Source: Halopolyspora algeriensis (GTDB lineage: Bacteria > Actinomycetota > Actinomycetes > Mycobacteriales > Pseudonocardiaceae). Taken from it: 64,000 bases of DNA. The stretch is taken from the NCBI RefSeq assembly GCF_003337235.1, contig NZ_QPJC01000012.1:34647-98646 (forward strand). Reading direction: 5' to 3'. The notes beneath the pieces are model-generated. The model did no database searches. It was not told the origin of the DNA and was given only the letters and a program-made list of their open reading frames with translations. Both the position numbers and the translations under genes were made by a program. Below, piece after piece: positions 41,905 through 50,797 of the stretch. Numbering within the stretch: position 1 is the first letter of the stretch; each line of letters starts with the position of its first letter.

Positions 41905-42492
41905 TCAGGGAGCCGGTGGCCAGCAACGTCCGACCGCGCCCGCGGGCACAGGCCCCACCAGCTCGGCGAGCCGCTCGACCCGGCGCCGGCCCGACACTCG
42001 TAACACGGGGCCGCCACCGCGCGGGCCGACCAGCTTCGCGGGGAGCCCGGCCCTGTCGAGGGCCGAAGCCAGCGGCGCGTGCGTGTCCGGTGCATGCGGG
42101 TCCAGACCGAGAGAGTAACCACCCCCCGCATCCGGGTGCCCTGCGGTCAGGACCCACAGCCGCAGCACCGGACCATCGGGAACGAACTCGCTCGGCACCG
42201 ATTTGACCGCCCCGCGCAACCATCGCCCGGCGAGTTCGGTCAGATCCGCACGAAAGGCCGTGCGCAGCAACGGGTATCCCTCGTCGGAACGACCGAGCTC
42301 GGCCTCCACACCCCGTTCCGCACACGCTGCGACCAGCGAATCCGCCCGCCACGTGTCGGCGACCACGACCGAGAGCCGCGCTGCCGTACCGCGGCCGAAC
42401 CCGACCGCCTGGCCCGGCCCGCACAGTATCCCGGCGAGATCGGCGATCCGCGGCAACCGCGCCTCGGCCGAGAAGAAGGACAGCTGGCCCAC
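41905..42492 (-). CDS. Conserved protein of unknown function upstream of topA
   Basis: About 195 residues, no membrane segment or signal peptide; begins V-G-Q-L-S-F-F-S-A-E-A-R and ends in a basic, Leu-rich region. It is not a recognised domain to me. A -10 TACGAT on the minus strand 8 bases before the GTG at 42492 fits a leaderless start; an in-frame GTG at 42537 would add 15 residues. It lies 189 bases upstream of topA on the same strand. A related gene is, from memory, common beside topA in Pseudonocardiales. Confidence 0.68.
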   Translation of the reverse strand: MGQLSFFSAEARLPRIADLAGILCGPGQAVGFGRGTAARLSVVVADTWRADSLVAACAERGVEAELGRSDEGYPLLRTAFRADLTELAGRWLRGAVKSVPSEFVPDGPVLRLWVLTAGHPDAGGGYSLGLDPHAPDTHAPLASALDRAGLPAKLVGPRGGGPVLRVSGRRRVERLAELVGPVPAGAVGRCWPPAP

Positions 42493-42547
42493 GAGCGGGC
42501 ATCGTAGAACGCTCGTTCGATCTTGGCCAGTGCTCACGGGACGGCTG

Positions 42548-43219
42548 TCAGCGCGACGGCTGCGGAGACGGGGCCTGCGACGACGCCGGAGGTTGCTGCG
42601 GCGCTCCGGACGGCGGGTTGATCAGTGATTGACAGGAAGGAGCCTGCGCAGCGGCCGCGAGCAACGCCCGGTTGTTGTTGAACTGGGAGAATCCGGCGCC
42701 GAAGTTGATCGACTTGCCCTTCTCGAGCTCCTTGCGCACCTCCCGCATCCCCGCGGTGAAGGCACGCTCGTTGCCGGTGTCGACGTCCTCGGCCTTGTTC
42801 CTGGCCGTGGTGAGAACATCACGCACCCGGACGAAGCCCTTCTCGAACTCGTTCGTGACGCTCTCGGCTCCAGGGATCGGTGAAGGCCGCATGGTCCGGA
42901 TCCCGTGGAGTGTGTCGTCGGCCTTCCGTATCGCCGAGTCGAGCTGGGAGACCGCGGAGGTCTTGAAGGCCTCCCGGCTGCTCTTGTCGGCCGGAGGGCT
43001 GCTCCGCTGTGATGCCGCGAAGCCCCCGACGAGTTCGCACAATCGATTCGTCCAGGCCACACTTTCGGGTTTGGGACCGTCCGGCGCCGGTGCCGAGGTG
43101 GCCGTGGGCGGAGCACTCGGCGGCGGAGCCGATGACGGCGCGGGAGCACCCTGGGAACAGCCCGCAAGCGCGAGCGGGACAGCGGCCAGCACCGCGGCGG
43201 ACGTGGAACGGAATGCCAT
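42548..43219 (-). CDS. Lipoprotein of unknown function
   Basis: 223 residues. Signal peptide with a canonical lipobox L-A-G-C (Cys21), then a Pro/Ala/Ser linker to about 60, and a helical domain with conserved-looking C-E-L and a late Cys (C-Q-S-L-I), ending in a Pro/Gln-rich tail. GGAG stands 6 bases before the ATG at 43219. No enzyme motif is seen. It lies 55 bases upstream of the unknown gene next to topA. Confidence 0.82.
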   Translation of the reverse strand: MAFRSTSAAVLAAVPLALAGCSQGAPAPSSAPPPSAPPTATSAPAPDGPKPESVAWTNRLCELVGGFAASQRSSPPADKSSREAFKTSAVSQLDSAIRKADDTLHGIRTMRPSPIPGAESVTNEFEKGFVRVRDVLTTARNKAEDVDTGNERAFTAGMREVRKELEKGKSINFGAGFSQFNNNRALLAAAAQAPSCQSLINPPSGAPQQPPASSQAPSPQPSR

Positions 43220-43460
43220 GCACACTCCAATGCGGTTGGTCGGCGAGCACAGGAGGTCCGTGTCCGGATGCTGCCCGGCCGGGCTCGTCGTCGCCGGACG
43301 AACCGGTACTGCCGACCTCACTGAAACCCACCATGCCATTGACCGGTCCGCACAGGTGCCCCGGCGTGACCGTCTCGCCGTGCGACCACCGGGGCGGGGT
43401 GGCCGGATCTGCCCGTGGCGGCAGTGTGCGCACACGGGGATGTGATGGTGACGGACGTGA

Positions 43461-43501
43461 GCGGGGGCGCTCGGGCGGTCGTCACCTCCGAACGCCCCCG
43501 C
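43461..43501 (-). terminator. Terminator of hppA
   Basis: Arms GCGGGGGCG (43461-43469) and CGCCCCCGC (43493-43501) with further inner pairing (one mismatch) begin 9 bases past the hppA stop. Confidence 0.8.
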
Positions 43502-43509
43502 AACCCGGG

Positions 43510-45921
43510 TCAGGTGGCGCCGTTGACCAGCTTGTCCTGGTCGGACGGGGCGTCGGCGATGGCGGTGCTGCGCCGCTTCGAGGCCACCACCGCGACGACG
43601 ATGACGGCCGTGGCGACCACGGCGATCGTGGTCCGTATCACCGGCGAAGCGTTGTCGCCCACCGCGAAGAACACCACGGCCGGAGCGATGAGCACCGATA
43701 CCAGGTTCATCACCTTCAGCAGCGGGTTGATCGCCGGGCCGGCGGTGTCCTTGAACGGATCGCCGACGGTGTCGCCGATGACCGTCGCCGCGTGCGCCTC
43801 GGAGCCCTTGCCGCCGTGGTAGCCGTCCTCGACGAGCTTCTTCGAGTTGTCCCAGGCACCACCGGAGTTGGCCAGGAAGATCGCCATCAGCGTGCCCGTG
43901 GCGATCGCCCCCGCGAGATAACCCGCCAGCGGCCCGACGCCCAGGCCGAAGCCGACGGCGACGGGTGCCAGCACCGCGAGCAGCCCCGGGGTCGCGAGCT
44001 CGCGCAACGAGTCCCGCGTACAGATGTCGACCACCCGGCCGTACTCCGGCCGCTCGGAACCGTCCATGATCCCCGGCTTGGCGGAGAACTGGCGGCGCAC
44101 CTCGTAGACGACCGCCCCCGCGGCACGGGAGACCGCGTTGATCGCCAGACCCGTGAACAGGAACACCACCGCCGCGCCGATGGCCACGCCGACCAGCACG
44201 TTCGGTGCGAAGACGAGGAACTCCCGGGCGGCGAGCGCACCGCCGACGTCGGCCAGTGCGGTGGTGATCGCATCCTGGTAGGACCCGAACAGGGCCGTCG
44301 CGGCCAGCACGGCCGTCGCGATGGCAATGCCCTTGGTGATCGCCTTCGTGGTGTTGCCGACCGCGTCGAGTTCGGTGAGCACCTGCGCTCCCTCACCCTC
44401 GAACTCCCCGGACATCTCGGCGATGCCCTGTGCGTTGTCGGCGACGGGACCGAAGGTGTCCATCGCCACGATCACACCGACCGTGGTCAGCAGGCCCGTG
44501 CCTGCCAGAGCCACCGCGAACAGGGCCACCGCCAGCGAGCCGGACAGCAGGAAGGCACCGAAGACGGCCGCACTGATCACCAGCGCGGTGTAGACGGCGG
44601 ATTCGAAACCGACGGACAGACCGGTCAGGATAACCGTGGCAGGCCCCGTCGCCGAGGATTTGCCCACGTCACGCACCGGGCGGTTCTCCGTGGCGGTGAA
44701 GTACCCGGTGAGTTTGAGAATGACCACCGCCAGCAGGATGCCGATCACCACCGACACCAGCGCGATCAGCGCGGGACTTCCCGCCTGCGACCGGACGTTC
44801 TCGGAGACACCGTCGAGCTGGGCAAACGAGCCCGGCAGGTAGGCCACGGCGGCGACCGCGCACAGCACTCCGGAGATTCCGGCCGAGATGTAGAACGAGC
44901 GATTGATCGCGGTCAGCGCGCTTTCCCCGGACCTGGCCCTGGTGATGTAGACACCGAGCACGGCCGTGATCACGCCGATGGCGGGCACGATCAGCGGAAA
45001 CAGGAGTCCCTGCTGACCGAATGCCGCCGTACCGAGGATCAGCGCGGCGACCAGGGTGACCGCGTAGGACTCGAAGAGGTCGGCAGCCATCCCGGCGCAG
45101 TCGCCGACGTTGTCGCCGACGTTGTCGGCGATGGTCGCGGCGTTGCGCGGGTCGTCCTCGGGGATGTTCTGCTCGACCTTGCCGACCAGATCGGCGCCGA
45201 CGTCGGCGGCCTTGGTGAAGATGCCGCCGCCGACACGCATGAACATCGCCAGCAGGGCCGCTCCGAAACCGAATCCCTCGAGAACGCGCGGTGCATGGCC
45301 CGCATAGACGAGCACCACCAGCGTCGCACCGAGCAACCCGAGTCCGATGGTGCTCATCCCGACCACACCGCCGGTGCGGAATGCCACGCGCATCGCCTTC
45401 TCACGCCCGCCGGCGGGGTCGTTGGCCGCGGCGGCCACCCGCAGGTTCGCGCGCGTGGACAACCACATACCGAGATAGCCGATCACGGCCGAGAACGCCG
45501 CACCGAACAGGAAGAAGATCGACCTGCCGATCTGCTGGCCGATGGTTTCGGCGGGCAGCACGAACAGCAGCAGGAACACGATGACGGCGAAGACGGCCAG
45601 GGTCCTGAACTGCCGATTGAGGTAGGCCGAGGCACCTTCCTGAACGGCCTTGGCGATCTCCTGCATCCGGCTGGAGCCCTGCCCCGCGGCCAATACCTCC
45701 TTGATGAGCATGTAGCCGAACGCCAGTGCGGCCAGAGCGACCACGAGCACCACACCGAGGATGGTGTAGTCCGCGGTACCGAGTTGGAGTTCCTGTGCTG
45801 CGGGGTTTTGGGCAAGAACGTGGTGGGTCGCCGGGTCCTGGGCGAGGTCACTCCGATTCGACGAGCTCGGTGGTGCAGTGCCCTGGGCCCAGGGCGACTG
45901 GACCGCAGTGAGCAGGGACAT
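43510..45921 (-). CDS. hppA: K+-independent proton-pumping membrane pyrophosphatase
   Basis: Couples pyrophosphate hydrolysis to proton export or import across the membrane. 803 residues with about 16 membrane helices; the pyrophosphate-binding D-V-G-A-D-L-V-G-K-V-E lies near 260, followed by D-N-V-G-D-N-V-G-D near 290, and a second acidic cluster G-D-T-V-G-D-P-F-K-D-T near the C-terminus. The segment G-N-T-T-K-A carries Lys where K+-dependent enzymes have Ala, which marks the K+-independent subclass. A Pro/Ser-rich N-terminal extension of about 45 residues is present. AGGAGG stands 4 bases before the ATG. Confidence 0.95.
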   Translation of the reverse strand: MSLLTAVQSPWAQGTAPPSSSNRSDLAQDPATHHVLAQNPAAQELQLGTADYTILGVVLVVALAALAFGYMLIKEVLAAGQGSSRMQEIAKAVQEGASAYLNRQFRTLAVFAVIVFLLLFVLPAETIGQQIGRSIFFLFGAAFSAVIGYLGMWLSTRANLRVAAAANDPAGGREKAMRVAFRTGGVVGMSTIGLGLLGATLVVLVYAGHAPRVLEGFGFGAALLAMFMRVGGGIFTKAADVGADLVGKVEQNIPEDDPRNAATIADNVGDNVGDCAGMAADLFESYAVTLVAALILGTAAFGQQGLLFPLIVPAIGVITAVLGVYITRARSGESALTAINRSFYISAGISGVLCAVAAVAYLPGSFAQLDGVSENVRSQAGSPALIALVSVVIGILLAVVILKLTGYFTATENRPVRDVGKSSATGPATVILTGLSVGFESAVYTALVISAAVFGAFLLSGSLAVALFAVALAGTGLLTTVGVIVAMDTFGPVADNAQGIAEMSGEFEGEGAQVLTELDAVGNTTKAITKGIAIATAVLAATALFGSYQDAITTALADVGGALAAREFLVFAPNVLVGVAIGAAVVFLFTGLAINAVSRAAGAVVYEVRRQFSAKPGIMDGSERPEYGRVVDICTRDSLRELATPGLLAVLAPVAVGFGLGVGPLAGYLAGAIATGTLMAIFLANSGGAWDNSKKLVEDGYHGGKGSEAHAATVIGDTVGDPFKDTAGPAINPLLKVMNLVSVLIAPAVVFFAVGDNASPVIRTTIAVVATAVIVVAVVASKRRSTAIADAPSDQDKLVNGAT

Positions 45922-46304
45922 CCGTCCTCCTGATTTGTGCTCGGTTCTCCGCCGGAGACAGGCGTCGCCTCCGGCGCGCGGTACCGGCCCCGCCCCGGCG
46001 GCTTCTGCCTGCCCGCCGGGAGCGACGTCGTTGGCTGGGCAGTCTATGCAGACCCCACGTGTCTTACCTCACGGTGTGATTTGTGACTCCCATCGACGTG
46101 CGGTTTTGCCGGTACTGTACCGATACTGATCCCTGTTGATCACTCTTTCGAAGGCTTCGTGATTTGGTCCGAACGGGTGATATAAGGTAGGCGCCCGACA
46201 TATCGGGCAAACCGGCCCGAAAATCACTCGATCGAGGCCGCCGGTGTGTGTCCGCAGGCGGGGAAGGCAGAGGCGACGCACTCGGTTTGTGCGAGGCTCG
46301 ACAG
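45922..46304. other. Divergent promoter region between hppA and the helicase gene
   Basis: A 383-base region, AT-richer in its centre. It contains a perfect palindrome CGGTAC-T-GTACCG at 46110-46122, a TATAAG -10-like element near 46180 for the helicase gene and a short hairpin GCCCGA-CATA-TCGGGC at 46193-46208 in its likely leader. No gene is supported. Confidence 0.5.
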
Positions 46305-48662
46305 GTGACTCGACAAGGGCGAACCCGGCAGGTTCAGGACAGGGGGCGGCAGCTGCTCGATCGCGTACTGGCGGGAACCCCAGCCGGCGAGTCACCGCTG
46401 CGACACGTCGAGCACCTTCCCGCCCGGCCGGCACGCCACGCACCATGGCCGGAGTGGGCAGCCGACGAGGTGGTGGCCGCTCTGCGCGCCCACGGTGCGC
46501 AACGTCCCTGGACCCATCAGGCAGAAGGCGCCGACGCGGTGTGGTCGGGCACGAACACCGTCATCGCCACCGGCACCGCCTCGGGCAAGTCCCTGGCCTA
46601 TCAGTTGCCCGTGCTCTCCCGCCTGCACGCGGACGATCGCGCCACGGCCCTGTACCTCGCCCCCACCAAAGCGCTGGGTGCCGACCAGCTTCGTGCCGTC
46701 ACCGACCTCGGCCTGAACGGCATCCGAGCCGCCGCCTACGACGGCGACACCCCCAGAGGTGAGCGGGATTGGGTGCGCGCACACGCTCGGTGGGTCTTCA
46801 CGAACCCGGACATGCTCCACCACGGTGTCCTGCCCCAGCACTCCCGGTGGGCGCACTTCTTCCGCCGGTTGCACCACGTCGTCGTCGACGAGTGCCACAC
46901 CTACCGCGGCGTGTTCGGCTCACACGTGGCACTGCTGCTGCGCCGGCTGCGCCGGGTGGCCCGGCACTACGGAGCGGACCCCGTGTTCGTGCTGGCCTCG
47001 GCGACCGTGTCGGACCCCGAAGCGCTGGGCCTGCGCCTCACCGGCATGCCCTGCCGAGCGGTGACCGACGACGGCTCGCCACGAGGTGGGCGAACGGTCG
47101 CCCTGTGGGAACCACCGCTGCTGGAGGAGGGGCCACACGGGGAGAACGGGGCTCCGGTACGCCGCTCGGCAGGCAGTGAGACAGCACGCATCATGACCGA
47201 TCTGGTCATCGACGGCGCTCGCACGCTGGCGTTTCTCCGCTCCCGGCGCGGAGTGGAGGCGGCGGCTCTGGCGGCCCGGCGTGCGCTGGCCGAGGTGGAC
47301 GAAGCGCTGCCCGCCACAGTCGCCGCCTACCGTGGTGGCTACCTCCCGGAGGAGCGACGTGAGCTGGAGCGCCGTCTGCTGTCGGGAGAGTTGATCGCGG
47401 TGGCCGCGACCAATGCGCTGGAGCTCGGCGTGGACATCGCCGGACTGGACACGGTGGTGGTCGCGGGCTATCCGGGCACCCTCGCCTCGTTCTGGCAACA
47501 AGCGGGCCGGGCCGGGCGCGACGGCGAGGAAGCACTGGTGGTGTTCGTGGCGCAGGACGATCCGCTGGACACCTACCTCGTGCATCACCCGGCTGCCGTG
47601 CTGGAACAGCCGGTGGAGACCACGGTGCTGGATCCGGCCAACCCGTACGTGCTGGAGCCCCATCTCGCCTGTGCGGCTGCGGAACTCCCGCTCGGCGAGG
47701 AATCCCTGGACTCCTTCGGGGGATCTCCGGCGCGCGAATCGGTGGAGGCGCTCACGGCCGCGGGCGTGCTGCGGGCACGCCCGCACGGTTGGTACTGGAC
47801 CTCCCGGCAACGCCCGCACCGGTCGGTGGAGCTGCGCGGCACGGGTGGGGAGCAGGTCGCTGTGGTGGAAGGCGATTCGGGACGGATGCTGGGCACCGTG
47901 GACCCGGAATCGGCGCCCGGAACCGTGCACCCCGGTGCGGTGTACCTGCACCAGGGCGAGTCCTTCGTCGTGGACGAACTGGACCTCGACGGCGGCCTTG
48001 CGCTGGTCCATGCCGGAAACCCGGAGTGGACGACCGCACCTCGCGACGAGACCCACATTGCCGTGCTGCACACCTGGGAGTCCCGCCGTACGGCGGCCGG
48101 CGTTTCGGTCAACCTGGGCGACGTGGAGGTCACTTCGCAGGTCGTCGGCTACCTCCGGCGGCTGCCCTCGGGGGAGATTCTCGATCAGGTTCCGCTGGAC
48201 CTGCCCGCTCGCACGCTCGTGACCCGTGCGGTCTGGTACACCGCAAGCGACGAGCTGCTCCGTGGCAGCGCGCCGGGGTGCGCCGGCCTGGAGCCGGCAC
48301 GCATCCCCGGCGCGCTGCATGCCGCCGAGCACGCGGCGATCGGCCTGCTACCGCTGTTCGCGACCTGTGACCGATGGGACATCGGCGGTGTCTCCACCGC
48401 CGTGCACGAGGACACCGGGGAGGCGACGGTGTTCGTGCACGACGGTTATCCGGGGGGCGCCGGATTCGCCGACCGCGGCTTCGCCGCGCTGTTCCCATGG
48501 CTGGCCGCGACGCGGGAAGCGATCGCCTCCTGCGAGTGCCCGGCAGGCTGCCCGTCCTGCGTTCAGTCGCCGAAGTGCGGCAATGGCAACGAACCGCTGG
48601 ACAAGGCAGGGGCAGTGGCTGTCCTCGACGCCGTGCTGACCGGGTGCGAGACACCCGTGTGA
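46305..48662 (+). CDS. MrfA-type DEAD/DEAH helicase with C-terminal Zn-binding domain
   Basis: Superfamily 2 helicase of the YprA/MrfA group; B. subtilis MrfA acts in mitomycin C repair. 785 residues: Walker A G-T-A-S-G-K-S at 90-96, D-E-C-H box near 197, S-A-T near 233, second RecA domain with A-T-N-A-L-E-L-G-V-D near 365 and Q-Q-A-G-R-A-G-R near 400, and a C-terminal DUF1998-like Cys cluster (C-E-C-P-A-G-C-P-S-C then C near 762). It corresponds to Rv3649. The start is the GTG at 46305. The partner nuclease MrfB is not next to it. Confidence 0.9.
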   Translation: MTRQGRTRQVQDRGRQLLDRVLAGTPAGESPLRHVEHLPARPARHAPWPEWAADEVVAALRAHGAQRPWTHQAEGADAVWSGTNTVIATGTASGKSLAYQLPVLSRLHADDRATALYLAPTKALGADQLRAVTDLGLNGIRAAAYDGDTPRGERDWVRAHARWVFTNPDMLHHGVLPQHSRWAHFFRRLHHVVVDECHTYRGVFGSHVALLLRRLRRVARHYGADPVFVLASATVSDPEALGLRLTGMPCRAVTDDGSPRGGRTVALWEPPLLEEGPHGENGAPVRRSAGSETARIMTDLVIDGARTLAFLRSRRGVEAAALAARRALAEVDEALPATVAAYRGGYLPEERRELERRLLSGELIAVAATNALELGVDIAGLDTVVVAGYPGTLASFWQQAGRAGRDGEEALVVFVAQDDPLDTYLVHHPAAVLEQPVETTVLDPANPYVLEPHLACAAAELPLGEESLDSFGGSPARESVEALTAAGVLRARPHGWYWTSRQRPHRSVELRGTGGEQVAVVEGDSGRMLGTVDPESAPGTVHPGAVYLHQGESFVVDELDLDGGLALVHAGNPEWTTAPRDETHIAVLHTWESRRTAAGVSVNLGDVEVTSQVVGYLRRLPSGEILDQVPLDLPARTLVTRAVWYTASDELLRGSAPGCAGLEPARIPGALHAAEHAAIGLLPLFATCDRWDIGGVSTAVHEDTGEATVFVHDGYPGGAGFADRGFAALFPWLAATREAIASCECPAGCPSCVQSPKCGNGNEPLDKAGAVAVLDAVLTGCETPV

Positions 48663-48819
48663 TCGGTCGGGTTGTGCGGGCCACCGCAGGAGGATCGACA
48701 CGCACCGAGGCACCGCTGACGCGCCACCGATGGTTCGCGATTCTCTCCTGTCGCCGCCCGGCACACCGGGGCGCGGTGCCGATCCACTCGGCTCACACGA
48801 GGTCAACACGAGTCGTCAC

Positions 48820-49434
48820 CTACTCGGTTACGGCGAGGATCGCCACATCCGGACGTTCGTGCAGACCGGCGTAGAGGGCCTCCTGCACCAGTTCGACAGC
48901 GGGAAGCTGCCAGCCGCACACCTGCGGTGCGACCCTCCAGTGCACGACTCCCTGAGGGAACGTGCTCGGAGGCATCGGTATCCAACTGCCCGATCCGTGC
49001 AGGTGGATTCCCGGGTGGGCGGCGAGTTCACCGTCGAACTCCTGATCACCGCGGGTCAGGAAGTACCACCGTCCATCCGGGGTGGCCACGATGGGAACCG
49101 GCATTCCCACCGAGCGCAGCGCCACTGCCGCACTGCGACCGAGACCCGCGTCGACCTCGACGGCTCCGACCACCTGCCCCGTGGCGACCAGCAGGCTGTA
49201 CGGCCTGCCCGACCACCACGAAGCGACCTGGTCCGGATTGGTGCCGAGTCGTTGTTGCCAGTCACTGTGCACGGGCAAGGGCCCCTCCGCATCGGCACCA
49301 CTGCGGCCGGCCCATCCCGAGTTCGCCGGAAAGGTTCCGGGCAGCACCGGCCAGCCCCGGGACGCGAGACCGATGGCCTGCGCCCGCAGCTCGATCCGGA
49401 AGGCGCTGCGCCAACCCTTCTCCGACCAGTCCAT
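48820..49434 (-). CDS. Bifunctional DNA primase/polymerase (Prim-Pol) N-terminal-domain protein
   Basis: 204 residues made of one Prim-Pol-like domain (PF09250 type): G-L-A-S-R-G-W-P-V-L-P near 25, P-V-H-S-D-W near 55, V-A-S-W-W-S-G-R-P-Y-S-L-L-V-A-T-G near 75, then V-G-A-V-E-V-D-A-G near 95 where active enzymes have an acidic D-x-D/E pair. Here the first acid is Glu, so activity is doubtful. No helicase domain is fused. AAGGAGG stands 8 bases before the ATG. It converges on the helicase gene. A stand-alone form is frequent in actinobacteria; role unknown. Confidence 0.8.
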   Translation of the reverse strand: MDWSEKGWRSAFRIELRAQAIGLASRGWPVLPGTFPANSGWAGRSGADAEGPLPVHSDWQQRLGTNPDQVASWWSGRPYSLLVATGQVVGAVEVDAGLGRSAAVALRSVGMPVPIVATPDGRWYFLTRGDQEFDGELAAHPGIHLHGSGSWIPMPPSTFPQGVVHWRVAPQVCGWQLPAVELVQEALYAGLHERPDVAILAVTE

Positions 49435-49684
49435 GAAGTTCGCCTCCTTGTCCGGGCTGAACGCGAGTCACCGGCACCGCTCTGGTGCCGTTGCGCCGCG
49501 CTCGTCTCCCACGAAACGGCAAGGGAGTGATTCAGTACACCCTCGTGTAGACGACCGGTCGTTCCGAGGCGATGAGCGTCGCCGGAGGAACAGGACCACC
49601 GAAGTATGGGCGTGATGAACGGTCGTGCCCCGCTCGCCGCGCCGCTGCAGGCCGTCGCACACACCGAGAGGTGGTTCGCGTCGA

Positions 49685-50068
49685 TCACGGCCGGGCCGGC
49701 CCCGCTCGGGCTCGGGCGTCGACCGGTCCGAACCCGGGCAGCAGGCCGGGAACGTCGAGACGGACCCGCACGCGCGCATCGAGCCCGTCCAGCCGGCACG
49801 ACACCGTCGCCGCGTGCATTTCCTCCACCACCCATCGCGCTCTCGCACAGGCCGGTTCGGCACCCCGCGCCGCGTGCGCCGCGGCGGCAAGAGCCGCCAG
49901 GTCGGCCGCTCCTTCCGCCCGGTGCCGCGTGATCACCGCTGCTCCCAGTTGGACACCGAACCAGAGCACCGCCAGCAATCCCATCGACACGATCGCGGCG
50001 AAGACGGTCGCCGCTCCTCTGTCGCGATCGCTGTGCACACCTCCACGCCCTGTGCGTTGCCCGCTCAT
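49685..50068 (-). CDS. TadE-like minor pilin / Rv3654c-like secreted protein
   Basis: 127 residues. A basic start R-D-R-G-A-A-T-V-F-A-A-I precedes one membrane helix (about 19-42), the pattern of TadE/TadF-like prepilins and of Rv3654c-type proteins; the rest is external with two Cys. The ATG at 50068 overlaps the previous stop (ATGA). It is the last gene of the pilus operon. Confidence 0.8.
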   Translation of the reverse strand: MSGQRTGRGGVHSDRDRGAATVFAAIVSMGLLAVLWFGVQLGAAVITRHRAEGAADLAALAAAAHAARGAEPACARARWVVEEMHAATVSCRLDGLDARVRVRLDVPGLLPGFGPVDARARAGPARP

Positions 50069-50496
50069 CGCGGCACCGCCGGATCCCGGGGATCGTCGGG
50101 AGGTGCCTGTGGCACCGCCTGATCGGGCTGCCCCTGACCGGGTTCCATGACGGCGACGGCACGACCGGCCAGCCAACCGTCGGGCAGCAGACCTCCGGCG
50201 GGCCGCACGGTGACTCTGGTGGTGATCTCGTCCCCCCGCACCGTCACGTGCAACCGTGCGCCGCCGGGAGCGATGCGGCGCACCATCTCCCGGGCCCTGT
50301 CCCGCTCGCCCCGGGCGACGAGCCGGGCGGCTTCGACCGCAGCGTCCGTGCACCGCAGCTGCCCGATCACCATGCTCATGCCCGTCAGGGCCAGCGCGAA
50401 CACGGCCACGATCGAGCAGATTCCCAGTGCCGCCTCGACGGTCACCGCTCCGGCATCCCGCCGAGCTGTGTCCCGCGTCCGGTGAGCCGGTCGCAT
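50065..50496 (-). CDS. TadE-family pilus protein
   Basis: 143 residues; R-R-D-A-G-A-V-T-V-E-A-A-L-G-I, a prepilin-like signature with Glu at +5, leads into one helix (about 19-45) and a short external domain, then a Pro/Gln-rich tail. It is the counterpart of Rv3655c. Pseudopilins of this kind are cut by a prepilin peptidase and help initiate Flp pili. The start is within 6 bases of the DUF4244 stop. Confidence 0.83.
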   Translation of the reverse strand: MRPAHRTRDTARRDAGAVTVEAALGICSIVAVFALALTGMSMVIGQLRCTDAAVEAARLVARGERDRAREMVRRIAPGGARLHVTVRGDEITTRVTVRPAGGLLPDGWLAGRAVAVMEPGQGQPDQAVPQAPPDDPRDPAVPR

Positions 50497-50501
50497 GGCC
50501 G

Positions 50502-50732
50502 TCAGGCACCGGCCTCGAGGGCTCGCCGGATCAGCGAGGTGAGTGCTTGCGTCACCGCATCACCGGTCAGCACCGTGTAGAGCAGCGAGGCGAAGGCAGC
50601 CGCCGCGAGCGTGCCGATGGCGTACTCGGCGGTACTCATCCCGCCATCGCCGCGGAAGAGCTCCCGCACCCTTCGCCACCTCGACGGACTCAACCGCAAC
50701 GCCACTTCCGGGACACCTGTCCGCACTGCCAT
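50502..50732 (-). CDS. DUF4244 / Flp-type pilin
   Basis: 76 residues, the likely main pilin. Basic N-terminus, then G-G-M-S-T-A-E-Y-A-I-G-T-L-A-A-A-A-F, a hydrophobic helix with the conserved Glu-Tyr of Flp pilins, and a short C-terminus. The counterpart is Rv3656c. AAGGGA precedes the ATG at 50732; an ATG at 50759 would add nine residues. Confidence 0.87.
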   Translation of the reverse strand: MAVRTGVPEVALRLSPSRWRRVRELFRGDGGMSTAEYAIGTLAAAAFASLLYTVLTGDAVTQALTSLIRRALEAGA

Positions 50733-50797
50733 GGTCGCTTTCCCTTCTTTCGGTTCCATACCGGAAATCCGCTGTCGAGGTCGTGTCTCGGCAGCGG

